A stretch of DNA of 64,000 nucleotides, from the NCBI RefSeq assembly GCF_031624495.1, contig NZ_JAMQOP010000001.1, positions 1,674,001-1,738,000 of the forward strand, read 5' to 3'. This DNA comes from Halogeometricum sp. S1BR25-6. GTDB lineage: Archaea; Halobacteriota; Halobacteria; Halobacteriales; Haloferacaceae. The notes below the pieces were generated by a model. That model had not been told where the DNA came from, made no database searches, and saw nothing but the letters and a program-made list of their open reading frames with translations. The position numbers and the translations under genes are program-made. This document shows positions 49,757 to 57,896 of the stretch, piece after piece. How positions within the stretch are numbered: position 1 is the stretch's first letter; the number at the start of each line of letters is the position of its first letter.

Positions 49757-50602
49757 TTACACGTAGCGTTCGAGCGCTTCGAATGCCCGTCTCGCGGCCT
49801 CGTCCGGTCGGTCCGGGTAGGTGTACAGTTCTAGGGTGACGAAGCCGTCGTAGCCGATATCGTCGAGGGCGTCGAACGCCTCGGCGAAGTCCAAGTCGCC
49901 GTCGCCGGGGACGAGGTGGTAGTGCTTCCCGCGGACGCCGCCGGCGATGTCTTCGAGGTGGACGCCGGTGATGTGTCCCGCCGCCTTCTCTATCGTGTCG
50001 CGCAGTTGTTCGCCGTAAACGGCCGAGTGACCGAGGTCGAGATTGATGCCGAACCCCTCTCGACCCACGTCGTCGACGAGTTCGAGCGCCTCGTCCGTGC
50101 ACTCGACGAGGAGTTCGGGTTCGAACTCGATGCCGACGTCGACGCCGCGCGGTTCGGCGTAGTCGAGAATCTCGTCCAGCGACGAGAGCAGGTGTTCGTA
50201 CGCCGCCTCGGGTAGCGTCCCCGGCAGAGGGGAACCCGAGGCGAGACAGACCGCCGGCGCGCCCGTGGCCTCGGCGAGGTCGACGGCCCGCTTCGTGTAC
50301 TCGACGCGCCACGCGCGCAGGTCCGGGTCGGGGTTGATGACGCTCGGTTCGAAGAAGGCCGTCTCGGGCGCGTCCCCGTAATACCCCATCGCGGTGTTCG
50401 CGTTGACGTTCGAGACGGCGATGCCCGTCTCGTCGAGAGCGTCGGCGAGTGCGGCCTCGTCGTCGGAATCGAACTCGGGGAAGTACGCGTGCGGCGTATC
50501 GCCGAGCAGTTCGACTCCCGCGTAACCGTGGTCGGCGATGCGACGCACGGCCTCGGGGAGCGTGTAGTTCGTGTACGCGTTGGTGGAGAATGCCAGTTTC
50601 AT
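49757..50602 (-). CDS. Sugar-phosphate isomerase/epimerase-like TIM barrel (EboE-like candidate, copy 1)
   Basis: This is a 281-residue xylose-isomerase/endonuclease-IV-type barrel starting MKLAFSTNAYTNYTLPEAVRRIADHGYAGVE. Expected metal ligands are visible: Glu in GIEFEPELLVE, Asp/His in INLDLGHSAVYG, His in TGVHLEDIAGG, Glu in FVTLELYTYP. An additional GKHYHLVPGDGDLDF loop is typical of sugar isomerases. It is a paralog of the protein at 51557. It is the last gene of a four-gene minus-strand operon with UbiA, TIM-barrel and TatD genes. Its 3' end meets the ligase gene head-on. The substrate is unknown, perhaps a cyclitol or sugar made by the inositol-phosphate synthase. Confidence 0.83.
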   Translation of the reverse strand: MKLAFSTNAYTNYTLPEAVRRIADHGYAGVELLGDTPHAYFPEFDSDDEAALADALDETGIAVSNVNANTAMGYYGDAPETAFFEPSVINPDPDLRAWRVEYTKRAVDLAEATGAPAVCLASGSPLPGTLPEAAYEHLLSSLDEILDYAEPRGVDVGIEFEPELLVECTDEALELVDDVGREGFGINLDLGHSAVYGEQLRDTIEKAAGHITGVHLEDIAGGVRGKHYHLVPGDGDLDFAEAFDALDDIGYDGFVTLELYTYPDRPDEAARRAFEALERYV

Positions 50603-50618
50603 AGTGTGTACCGTAAGT

Positions 50619-51551
50619 TCAGCTCATGTCGAAGCGTTCGGAGAGCACGTGCGTCGGAACCGCGAACGCCGCGGCGGCGACGGCGAACCACGGCCCGGCG
50701 ACGACGGCGACGGCGCCGTCGAGGAGGACGATGCCGAGGACGCAGGTGCCGACGGCCGGTCCGACCTTCGAGGGGACGGGGTCGGCCATCGCCGGACCGA
50801 GCGCGTGCCAGTCCCACGCGAGGAAACACGCGGCGAGGACGGTGGCGGCGAGTCCGAGGGTCGGCGTTCCGAGGACAGTGGCGACGACGGGAACGACCAT
50901 CGCCGCGAACGTCGCGCCCGCGGCGGCGACGGCGACTTCGGACCCCTCGCCGCCGCCCGTCTCCGACTCCGCCATCCGGGTGAACGCCGCCACGTAGACG
51001 ACGACCCCGATCGGAAACAACAGCGCGACGGCGTCGAAGGCGGCGGCGCCGGCGACGGCGAGGCCGAGGCAGACGTTCAGTCCGCGGGCGGCGCCCATAG
51101 CGAGGAAGCCGGCCGGACCGCCCTTCAGCAGGCCGTCGTAGAGGACGACGGTGAGGGCGAGGGCCGCCGCGACCAGTCCGGGGAGCGCGCCCCCGGTCGC
51201 CGCGGCGACGCCGACGCCGGCGAGGAGGAGCGCCCCGCCGAAGACGAGCGCGCTCCCTCGACCGATTCGACCGGAGGGAATCGGCCGCTCGGGGCGCTCT
51301 CGTTCGTCCTCGGCGACGTCGGCCGCGTCGTTCAGCGTCGTCCCCGCGGCGTAGACGCACGCGGAGGCGACGCAGAGACCGGCGATTGTCGGGAGCGAGG
51401 CCGGCGCTCCGAGGGCGACGGCGAGGGCGGCGCCGGCGAGCACGTCGGGCGGCGCGGTGAACAGGTTCGGCAGTCGGACGAGTTCGGCGTAGTCCGTCGC
51501 CACTCGTCGAACCCGCTCGAACCCGAACGCGTCGCCGACGCCCGCGGCCAT
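50619..51551 (-). CDS. UbiA-family prenyltransferase (EboC-like)
   Basis: This is a 310-residue membrane enzyme with about eight helices. The first Asp-rich motif is TTLNDAADVAEDERERPERPIPSGRI (near 75), which binds Mg-prenyl diphosphate. The second acidic motif is less clear (VLYDGLLKGGPAG near 150), as in atypical UbiA proteins. It may attach a prenyl or geranylgeranyl chain to a cyclitol or other acceptor. Another reading is a scaffold role, as proposed for EboC in bacteria. The ATG at 51551 is preferred to the GTG at 51566. It lies between two TIM-barrel genes with gaps of 5 and 16 bases. Confidence 0.85.
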   Translation of the reverse strand: MAAGVGDAFGFERVRRVATDYAELVRLPNLFTAPPDVLAGAALAVALGAPASLPTIAGLCVASACVYAAGTTLNDAADVAEDERERPERPIPSGRIGRGSALVFGGALLLAGVGVAAATGGALPGLVAAALALTVVLYDGLLKGGPAGFLAMGAARGLNVCLGLAVAGAAAFDAVALLFPIGVVVYVAAFTRMAESETGGGEGSEVAVAAAGATFAAMVVPVVATVLGTPTLGLAATVLAACFLAWDWHALGPAMADPVPSKVGPAVGTCVLGIVLLDGAVAVVAGPWFAVAAAAFAVPTHVLSERFDMS

Positions 51552-51556
51552 CGACC

Positions 51557-52393
51557 TCAGGCCCACCCGCGTTCGCGGAGGTAGTCCATGGCGCCCTGTG
51601 CCGTCTCGGCGGCCGTCTCCTGGTACGGGTAGAGTTCGACCGTGACGTAGCCGTCGTAGCCGGAGTCCTCGACCGCCTGCAGGAAGCCATCGATGTCCAT
51701 CGCGCCGTCGCCGAGTTGGGTGTGCTCGTGCGAGCGGTCCTCGGGGATGTCCTCGAGGTGATAGTGGCGCGTGTAGGGGGCGAGCGTCTCGACCAGTTCC
51801 GCGGGGTCCTCGCCCATGCAGAACAGGTGACCGGCGTCGAAATTGCAGGTGATGCGCTCGGAGTCGACGCGGTCCATCAGGTCGAGGTATTCGTCAGAAG
51901 TCTCGATAAGCAGGTCGGGTTCGGGTTCGACCATCACGTCGACGCCCTTCCGTTCCGCTCGCTCGGCGAGTTCGTCCAGACCCTCGACGAACGTGTCCAT
52001 CGCCCACTCGCGGGACTTCTCTTCGGGGACGGGTCCGCCGGGTTCGATGGAGATGCGGTCGCAGCCGAGTTCCGCGGCGGCGTCGATGGTGTCGAGCGTG
52101 TAGTCGACGCGGCGGCGGCGGTAGTCCTCGTCGGGTTCGATAAACGAGGGGTGGTGGAAGTCCTCGATGGCCGTCAGCATGAACGCGTTGCAGTTGCTGA
52201 TGGCGATGTCGTTCGTGTCGAGAGCCGACTCCACCTCGTCGTACTCCTCGCCCGTCGCCGTCGGCGGGTAGAGGAACGGTTCGTCGAACAGCAGTTCGAT
52301 GCCGTCGTACCCGGCGTCGGCGACGGCCTCGATGGCGCCGACCGTCGAGTACTCCCGGAAGGCGTTCATCGAGAAACCGAACTGGAGCGACAT
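51557..52393 (-). CDS. Sugar-phosphate isomerase/epimerase-like TIM barrel (EboE-like candidate, copy 2)
   Basis: This is a 278-residue barrel homologous to the product at 49757, starting MSLQFGFSMNAFREYSTVGAIEAVADAGYDGIE. Metal ligands appear in VMVEPEPDLLIE (Glu), ITCNFDAGHLFCMG (Asp, His), HYHLEDIPEDRSHEH (His, Glu) and YVTVELYPYQ (Glu). The TatD-like gene ends exactly where this gene starts (stop at 52394-52396, ATG at 52393), so the two are probably translated together. The function is unknown. A member of the cluster in each copy suggests two related steps or a heterodimer. Confidence 0.84.
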   Translation of the reverse strand: MSLQFGFSMNAFREYSTVGAIEAVADAGYDGIELLFDEPFLYPPTATGEEYDEVESALDTNDIAISNCNAFMLTAIEDFHHPSFIEPDEDYRRRRVDYTLDTIDAAAELGCDRISIEPGGPVPEEKSREWAMDTFVEGLDELAERAERKGVDVMVEPEPDLLIETSDEYLDLMDRVDSERITCNFDAGHLFCMGEDPAELVETLAPYTRHYHLEDIPEDRSHEHTQLGDGAMDIDGFLQAVEDSGYDGYVTVELYPYQETAAETAQGAMDYLRERGWA

Positions 52394-53263
52394 CTACTCG
52401 CCCCCCGACCCGGTCTCGGCCGCTTCGACGGCCGACGCGGCCGTCGACGACTCGGCGGCTACCTCCCGCGCGTAGTCGAAACTCTCGGACTGAGCGAAGA
52501 ACTCCAAGGGGTTCTCGAAGAGGAGTTTCCGGACCTCGCTTCGGTCCCAGCCGGCGTCTATCATCGCGTCGCGGGCCTTCGGAACCGCGAGGGGGTCCGA
52601 GTCGTCCCAGTCGGCCGAGGAGTTGATGATGCGCCTGTCGGTGCCGTACTCCTCCAGCAGGGGCATCACCTCCTCGATGGATATCTTGCCGGGGTAGAGC
52701 GTGAAGCCGAGCCAGCAGTCGGTGGCGGCGGTCGTCTCCATCGTGGCGGGTTCGTTGTGGTCGATGATGATGCGCTCCTGCGTGACGTCCATCTCCTCGA
52801 TGATGTCGACGGTGCGAACCGCGCCCTTCGGTTTCTCCTCGTGGGGGAGGTGGATGATGACGGGCGCCTCGTGCTCCTCGGCGACGCGGAGTTGTTCGCG
52901 GAACGCCCACTCCTCCTCGTCGGTCTGGAGGTTGAACCCGATCTCGCCGACGCCGACCACCCGGTCGCGTTCGAGGTACTCGGGCAGTCGGTCGATGACC
53001 GCCTCAGACATCTCGCGGTCGACCGCCTCCTTCGGGTTGATGGAGACGGTGATGTAGTGGTCCATCCCGGCGATGCGCTCGGCGCGTTCGGTCTCGAAGT
53101 CGTGGATGTGCTCGAAGTAATCGAAAAACGATTCGGGGTAGAGTTTGTCCGACCCCGACCAGAACGAGGGTTCGATAACGCACTCGATGCCCGACCGCCG
53201 CATCTCGCGGTAGTCGTCCGTCGTGCGCGACGTCATGTGAGCGTGAGAGTCGATGAGACGCAT
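52394..53263 (-). CDS. TatD-like metal-dependent hydrolase (EboB-like)
   Basis: This is a 289-residue amidohydrolase-fold protein starting MRLIDSHAHMTSRTTDDYREMRRSG, with the HxH pair of the family. The later ligands lie in VGVGEIGFNLQTDEEEW (Glu), APVIIHLPHEEKP (His), RIIIDHNEPATM (His) and INSSADWDDSDPLA (Asp). TatD enzymes often cut DNA, but this branch resembles the EboB proteins of metabolite clusters. A Ser/Ala/Glu-rich tail follows from about 265. The ATG at 53263 is chosen over the GTG three codons upstream. It is the first gene of the minus arm; its TATA box (GATAACAAAGC) is near 53298. Confidence 0.85.
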   Translation of the reverse strand: MRLIDSHAHMTSRTTDDYREMRRSGIECVIEPSFWSGSDKLYPESFFDYFEHIHDFETERAERIAGMDHYITVSINPKEAVDREMSEAVIDRLPEYLERDRVVGVGEIGFNLQTDEEEWAFREQLRVAEEHEAPVIIHLPHEEKPKGAVRTVDIIEEMDVTQERIIIDHNEPATMETTAATDCWLGFTLYPGKISIEEVMPLLEEYGTDRRIINSSADWDDSDPLAVPKARDAMIDAGWDRSEVRKLLFENPLEFFAQSESFDYAREVAAESSTAASAVEAAETGSGGE

Positions 53264-53389
53264 GTACGACACTGAGGACCATCCCCGCTTTGTTATCGTC
53301 GCCCTACAGGTTCCGGCGCGAGGGAAACGGCTCGATAGCCCCGAGTAGCGGCCAGTTAACGGGTCGTTGAATCGGTCGGCGAGAAGCGA

Positions 53390-53410
53390 TTTACCCGCCG
53401 GTCGGGTAAA
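53390..53410. promoter_or_regulatory. Perfect palindrome between the two arms of the EBO-like cluster
   Basis: tttacccg, five bases, cgggtaaa: eight matching bases per arm. It ends about eight bases before the TATA-like cataactaacc of the + strand arm (ATG 53452), over the BRE or activator zone. It lies about 95 bases from the minus-arm promoter. It is a likely operator for the whole cluster, with the same 8-5-8 layout as the palindrome before glpK. Confidence 0.6.
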
Positions 53411-53451
53411 GCGGACGCATAACTAACCCTGTTCCGTTCTGTGAGGGAGTT

Positions 53452-54768
53452 ATGACGCGAACGCGAACGGGCGTCTGGTTCGTCGGCGCCCGCGGCAACG
53501 TCGCCGCCACGGCTATCTCCGGGGCGCGCGGAATCGCCCGCGGGACGACCGACGACACCGGCATGGTCACGGCCCGCGAACCCTGCACCCGGCTGGATTT
53601 GCCGCCGGTCGACGGGTTCGTCTTCTCCGGCCACGACATCGCCGAACGCCCCCTTCTCCACGCCGCGACCGACCTCGCCGACTCGGGCATCGTCGACCGG
53701 GCGACGCTCGAAGCCGTCGCCGACGACCTGCGCGAGATAGACGAGCGCATCGAGACGGGCACCGCGCGGAACTGCGGCAGCGCCGTCTCGCTCGCCGACG
53801 GCGACACACTCGACAGCGACCACGGCGTGAGCGGAGTAGTCGAACAGATTCGCGCGGACTACGCGGCGTTCGCAGAGGAACACGACGTGGACCGACTGGT
53901 CGTCGTCAACCTCGCCTCCTCGGAACCGCCGATGAGAGACCCCGAGCGGTACGACACGCTGGACGCCTTCGAGGCGGCCCTCGAAGCGGACGACGCGGAC
54001 CTCCCGGCGAGTTCGCTGTACGCCTACGCGGCCCTCGTCGACGGCCACCCGTACGTCAACTTCACACCCTCGACGGGGAGCGAACTCGGCGGCCTGCGCG
54101 AGTTGGCCGACCGCGAGAACGTCCCGCACGTCGGTCGCGACGCCAAGACCGGCGAGACCCTGCTGAAGACGGCGCTCGGGCCGATGTTCGCCGGGCGCAA
54201 CCTCAACGTCATGTCGTGGGATGGCTTCAACATCCTCGGCAACGGCGACGGCAAGGTGCTCGACGACGACGACAACAAGGCCGGCAAGCTACAGAGCAAG
54301 GGCGGCGTGCTCTCGGAAGTGCTCGGGTCGGACGCCCACAACCGCGTCCGCATCGACTACACCCCCTCGCTCGGCGACTGGAAGACGGCGTGGGACCACG
54401 TCCACTTCGAGGGGTTCATGAACACGAAGATGACCCTCCAGTTCACCTGGCAGGGCGCGGACTCCGCCCTCGCCGCCCCTCTCGTGTTGGACCTCGTCCG
54501 CCTCGTCTCCTACGCCGACGAGCACGGGGAAGGCGGAACGCAGACGCACCTCGCGTCGTTCTTCAAAGAGCCGATGGACGTGGACGAACACGACCTCTCC
54601 CGGCAGTTCGCCATGCTTGAATCCTACGTCGAAGCGCACCGTGACGACGCCGCGGCGGAGTCGACCGACCCGGTCCGGACTGACGGCGGCGGGGACGAAG
54701 CCGCCGGTACCGGCGCCGGCACGAACGCAAATTCGGACGCAGACACAGTCAGGGAGGCGGAACGGTGA
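53452..54768 (+). CDS. myo-Inositol-1-phosphate synthase family protein
   Basis: The family converts glucose 6-phosphate to myo-inositol (1D-inositol 3-) phosphate with NAD. The 438 residues open with the Rossmann segment TGVWFVGARGNVAATAISGARGI. They carry VVNLASSEPP and YVNFTPSTGSELGGLREL, then the catalytic part MSWDGFNILGNGDGKVLDDD, KAGKLQSKGGVLSEVLG and HVHFEGFMNTKMTLQFTWQG. The tail from 405 is Ala/Gly/Asp-rich and disordered. The ATG at 53452 has GAGGGAG just upstream. Its last codons overlap the next gene's GTG by four bases. It heads the + arm of the cluster and could supply a cyclitol phosphate for it. Confidence 0.88.
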   Translation: MTRTRTGVWFVGARGNVAATAISGARGIARGTTDDTGMVTAREPCTRLDLPPVDGFVFSGHDIAERPLLHAATDLADSGIVDRATLEAVADDLREIDERIETGTARNCGSAVSLADGDTLDSDHGVSGVVEQIRADYAAFAEEHDVDRLVVVNLASSEPPMRDPERYDTLDAFEAALEADDADLPASSLYAYAALVDGHPYVNFTPSTGSELGGLRELADRENVPHVGRDAKTGETLLKTALGPMFAGRNLNVMSWDGFNILGNGDGKVLDDDDNKAGKLQSKGGVLSEVLGSDAHNRVRIDYTPSLGDWKTAWDHVHFEGFMNTKMTLQFTWQGADSALAAPLVLDLVRLVSYADEHGEGGTQTHLASFFKEPMDVDEHDLSRQFAMLESYVEAHRDDAAAESTDPVRTDGGGDEAAGTGAGTNANSDADTVREAER

Positions 54769-56207
54769 GCGACTCCGAACCGGACCCCGAACCCGAACCG
54801 TCGGCAGCGAGTCGGGTCGTCGTCCTCAACGTGGTGGGCCTCCAACCCGACCACGTCGACCCCGAGTCGACGCCCAACCTCGCCGGCCTGTTCGGGGACG
54901 GCGCGACGACGGGCGCGGTGCCGCCGTTCCCGGCGGTGACCATCCCCTCGCAGACGACGCTCTCGACGGGGGTCTCGCCCTCGACGCACGGCGACGTCTC
55001 GAACGCGGAGTACGACCGCGAGACCGACACCGTCGAACTGTGGGGTCGAAACAGCGGCGACCGCAACCGCGTCTGGGAGGCCGCGCGCGACGCCGACGTG
55101 ACGACGGGTGCGCTGTTCTTCCAGCACCTCTACGGCACCTCGGCGGACGTCGCGGTGACGCCGAAACCCATCGAGGACGAGAACAACAACCTCATCGAGA
55201 TGAACTGCTGGACGAACCCCGACGGCTTCTACGAGGAACTCCGCGAGGAGTACGGCCACTTCCCCCTGCACAACTACTGGGGGCCGGCCGCCAACGCGCA
55301 GGGCAGCGAGTGGATCCTCTCGGCGGCCCGCGAGGCGACGGAACGCTACGACCCGGAGATGCTCTGGACGTACGTCCCGCATCTCGACTACACGGGACAG
55401 AGCCACGGGCCGAACTCCGAGGCGTTCGACGAAGCGCTCTCGGAGGTCGACGAACTCGTCGGCGACTACCTCGACTTTCTCGAAGAGACCGACCAGTGGG
55501 ACGAGACGGCCGTCGTCGTCGTCAGCGAGTACGGCTTCCACGAGGTGTCGAGGCCCGTCTTCCCGAACCGCGCGCTCCGCGAGGCGGGTCTGATGAAGAC
55601 GAGAGACGCCGAGGGCGACGAAGAGGGACAGGTGCCGGACCTCTCCGCCTCCGAGGCGTTCGCCGTCGCCGACCACCAGGTCGCGCACGTCTACTGCGAC
55701 GCCGAGGCCGTCGAGACGGCCCGCGAGGCGCTCGAATCGCTCGACGGCATCGAGCGCATCCTCGACGGCGACGACCAGGCCGCCTACGACATCGATAGCC
55801 AGAGCGCGGGCGACCTCGTCCTCGTCGCCGACCCGGACGCGTGGTTCGCCTACTACTGGTGGGACGACGGCGAGGAGGCGGCGATGCCCCCCTACGCCGA
55901 TAGCGTCGACATCCACGAGAAACCCGGCTACGACCCCTGCGAACTGTTCCTCGGCGAGGACGGGTTCGTCTCGACGGACCCCTCGAAGGTGAAGGGGTCG
56001 CACGGCCGCGTCGACCCCGAGACGACGCCGTTCTTCGGCATTGGCGGCCCCGCCGCCCCGTCGCTGTCCCTCGACGGCGACATCGACATGCGGCAGGTCG
56101 CTCCGACGGTGCTCGACCTCCTCGGCGTCCACGAGGCCGTCGACATGGAGTTCGAGGGCGCGTCCATCCTCGCCCCGTCGAACGAGTTGGGGCCCGCCGA
56201 CGACTGA
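54765..56207 (+). CDS. Alkaline-phosphatase-superfamily protein (EboF-like), altered metal site
   Basis: This is a 480-residue nucleotide-pyrophosphatase-like protein. The nucleophile Thr is kept in PPFPAVTIPSQTTLSTG (near 70), and HLDYTGQSHGPNS and KGSHGRVD keep further metal ligands. However, the first strand reads VVLNVVGLQPDHV with Val-Gly where the family has Asp-Gly, and the usual Ser-Asp-His-Gly is VVVVSEYGFHE. So several zinc ligands are replaced and catalysis may differ. GTG at 54765 overlaps the inositol-phosphate-synthase stop (GTGA), indicating coupled translation. An acidic N-terminal tail has no signal peptide, so it is cytoplasmic. Confidence 0.83.
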   Translation: MSDSEPDPEPEPSAASRVVVLNVVGLQPDHVDPESTPNLAGLFGDGATTGAVPPFPAVTIPSQTTLSTGVSPSTHGDVSNAEYDRETDTVELWGRNSGDRNRVWEAARDADVTTGALFFQHLYGTSADVAVTPKPIEDENNNLIEMNCWTNPDGFYEELREEYGHFPLHNYWGPAANAQGSEWILSAAREATERYDPEMLWTYVPHLDYTGQSHGPNSEAFDEALSEVDELVGDYLDFLEETDQWDETAVVVVSEYGFHEVSRPVFPNRALREAGLMKTRDAEGDEEGQVPDLSASEAFAVADHQVAHVYCDAEAVETAREALESLDGIERILDGDDQAAYDIDSQSAGDLVLVADPDAWFAYYWWDDGEEAAMPPYADSVDIHEKPGYDPCELFLGEDGFVSTDPSKVKGSHGRVDPETTPFFGIGGPAAPSLSLDGDIDMRQVAPTVLDLLGVHEAVDMEFEGASILAPSNELGPADD

Positions 56208-56259
56208 CCGGATTGACGGAGCCGAAACGCGTTATGTCCTCCGCGCGGTAGCGTGCGGC

Positions 56260-56976
56260 ATGACCGTTCCCTTCCGCGACCTCGAAGTCTCGTGGCTCGG
56301 CTACGCCACCGCCAGAATCGAGTCCGAATCCGGCTCCGTCGCCTATCTCGACCCCGGCCGTTACGGCGTCCTCGACGACTACCACGCCCGCGACGGCGAC
56401 GTCGTCTGCGTCACGCACGACCACCACTACGACTCCGACGCGATTCGCTCGGTCGCGAACGAAGACGCCACCGTCGTCGTCTTCGAGGGCGTGAACCCGG
56501 CGAACATCGACCGCGACGTGGAGGCCGTCGAGGACCTGCCGTACGAGGTGATCCGCGTCGGCGAGGAGGAGCACCTGAGCGTCGGCGCCGTCGACGTGTG
56601 GACGCTGCCGGCGTACAACGAGGAGGATAGCCCGCACGCCAGAGACGACGGGAGCCTCGTCCACCCGCGGGGACTCGGCTGCGCGTACCTCCTCTCCGTC
56701 GACGGCGTCAAGGTGTTCTGGCCGGGAGACAGCGACGTACTCGAAGGGTTCGAGCAGTTGTCGGTGGACCTCTTTCTCGCCAACATCGGCGGCAGCGTCG
56801 TGATGGACCGCCACGAGGCGGCCGACCTCGCGGAGGCGCTTGCGCCCGAACTCGTCCTGCCGATTCACTACGACACCATCGACCTCTTGAAGACCGACCC
56901 CGAGGCGTTCGTCGTCGACGTCGCCTCCCGACACATTCCGGTCGTCCTCGAAGACCCGACCGACCACGCGGTCTGA
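56260..56976 (+). CDS. MBL-fold metal-dependent hydrolase
   Basis: This is a 238-residue metallo-beta-lactamase-fold protein of the UlaG/RNase-Z-like short group. LEVSWLGYATARIESESGSVAYLDP is the first hairpin, and VVCVTHDHHYDSDAIR carries the metal motif HxHHxD. VFWPGDSDVLEGFEQL provides Asp, and LVLPIHYDTIDLLKTDP the last His. The substrate is unknown. The ATG at 56260 is used. It lies 52 bases after the alkaline-phosphatase-like gene on the same strand, so it could belong to the same transcript. Confidence 0.83.
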   Translation: MTVPFRDLEVSWLGYATARIESESGSVAYLDPGRYGVLDDYHARDGDVVCVTHDHHYDSDAIRSVANEDATVVVFEGVNPANIDRDVEAVEDLPYEVIRVGEEEHLSVGAVDVWTLPAYNEEDSPHARDDGSLVHPRGLGCAYLLSVDGVKVFWPGDSDVLEGFEQLSVDLFLANIGGSVVMDRHEAADLAEALAPELVLPIHYDTIDLLKTDPEAFVVDVASRHIPVVLEDPTDHAV

Positions 56977-57063
56977 GCCGAGGGGTCGGGGGGCCTGACC
57001 GGCCGGGCGGTCGGTCCGGTCGCGGCAACCGTTTTGCACCGCCGGGCCGTCGACCGACGCGAG

Positions 57064-57882
57064 ATGAGACTCACGACGCCGACGGTCGACCGCGGTCGGT
57101 TCGACGGGCGAATTCCCTACTACCGCGCCGGCGACGGCCCCGAGACGCTGGTCGTCCTCCCCGGACTGAGCGACGCGTTCTCCGGTTCGCGGGCGGCGAC
57201 GGCGGCGCACCTCGCGCGGACGGCGTCTCGCGGCCTCACCGACGACTTCACCGTCTGGACGGTCGGCCGCCCGCGCGACCTCGACCCGGACGCGACGACG
57301 CGCGACCTCGCCGGGGCGGTGGCGACGGCGCTGGACGAATTGGACGGCGGGCACGTTCTCGGCTGTTCGATGGGCGGCCTCGTCGCCCAGCACCTCGCGG
57401 CGGACTACCCGGACCACGTCGACAGACTCGTCCTCGCCGCCGCCGGCGCGCACGTCGGCGACGCCGGCCGGGCGGTCCTCAACGACTGGGAGACGTGGGC
57501 CGCGAGCGAGGAGTGGGGAAAACTGTACGCCTCCGTCGTCCGCGAGACGTACGCGGGGTGGCGGCGGCGGGCGTACCCCGCGCTCCTGCGCGCGGTCGGT
57601 CCGGCGCTGGCGCCGCCGTCCCCGGACGACGTGCTGACGTCGATTCGGGCGGTCCGCGACCACGACGCGAGCGAGAGGCTGGAGGAGGTGACGGCGCCGA
57701 CCCTCGTACTCGGCGGGAGCGAGGACAGACTGTTCCCCGCCGACCTGCTCCGAGAGACGAAGGCGGCGCTCCCGGACGCGACGCTGGCGCTCCTGTCCGG
57801 GGCGGGACACGCCGCCGCCTCCGAGCACCCGAGAGTGTTCGGTCGGGCGGTGAAGCGGTTCCTGCGCGGCGAACAGATATAG
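57064..57882 (+). CDS. Alpha/beta-hydrolase
   Basis: This is a 272-residue hydrolase. The oxyanion loop LVVLPGLSDAFSG is near 40, and the nucleophile elbow GHVLGCSMGGLVAQHLA has Ser near 103. Then come APTLVLGGSEDRLFPADLL with the acidic residue and LLSGAGHAAASEHP with the catalytic His. Esterases, lactonases and acyl hydrolases share this pattern, so the substrate is open. The ATG at 57064 is chosen. It is convergent with top6A, with 14 bases between the stops. Confidence 0.85.
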   Translation: MRLTTPTVDRGRFDGRIPYYRAGDGPETLVVLPGLSDAFSGSRAATAAHLARTASRGLTDDFTVWTVGRPRDLDPDATTRDLAGAVATALDELDGGHVLGCSMGGLVAQHLAADYPDHVDRLVLAAAGAHVGDAGRAVLNDWETWAASEEWGKLYASVVRETYAGWRRRAYPALLRAVGPALAPPSPDDVLTSIRAVRDHDASERLEEVTAPTLVLGGSEDRLFPADLLRETKAALPDATLALLSGAGHAAASEHPRVFGRAVKRFLRGEQI

Positions 57883-57896
57883 GCGACGAGGCGACG

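Noticed and set aside
56260-57882. MBL-fold and alpha/beta-hydrolase genes as certain members of the EBO-like cluster
   Set aside because: They share direction, but gaps of 52 and 87 bases and no known EBO counterpart leave membership unsupported.
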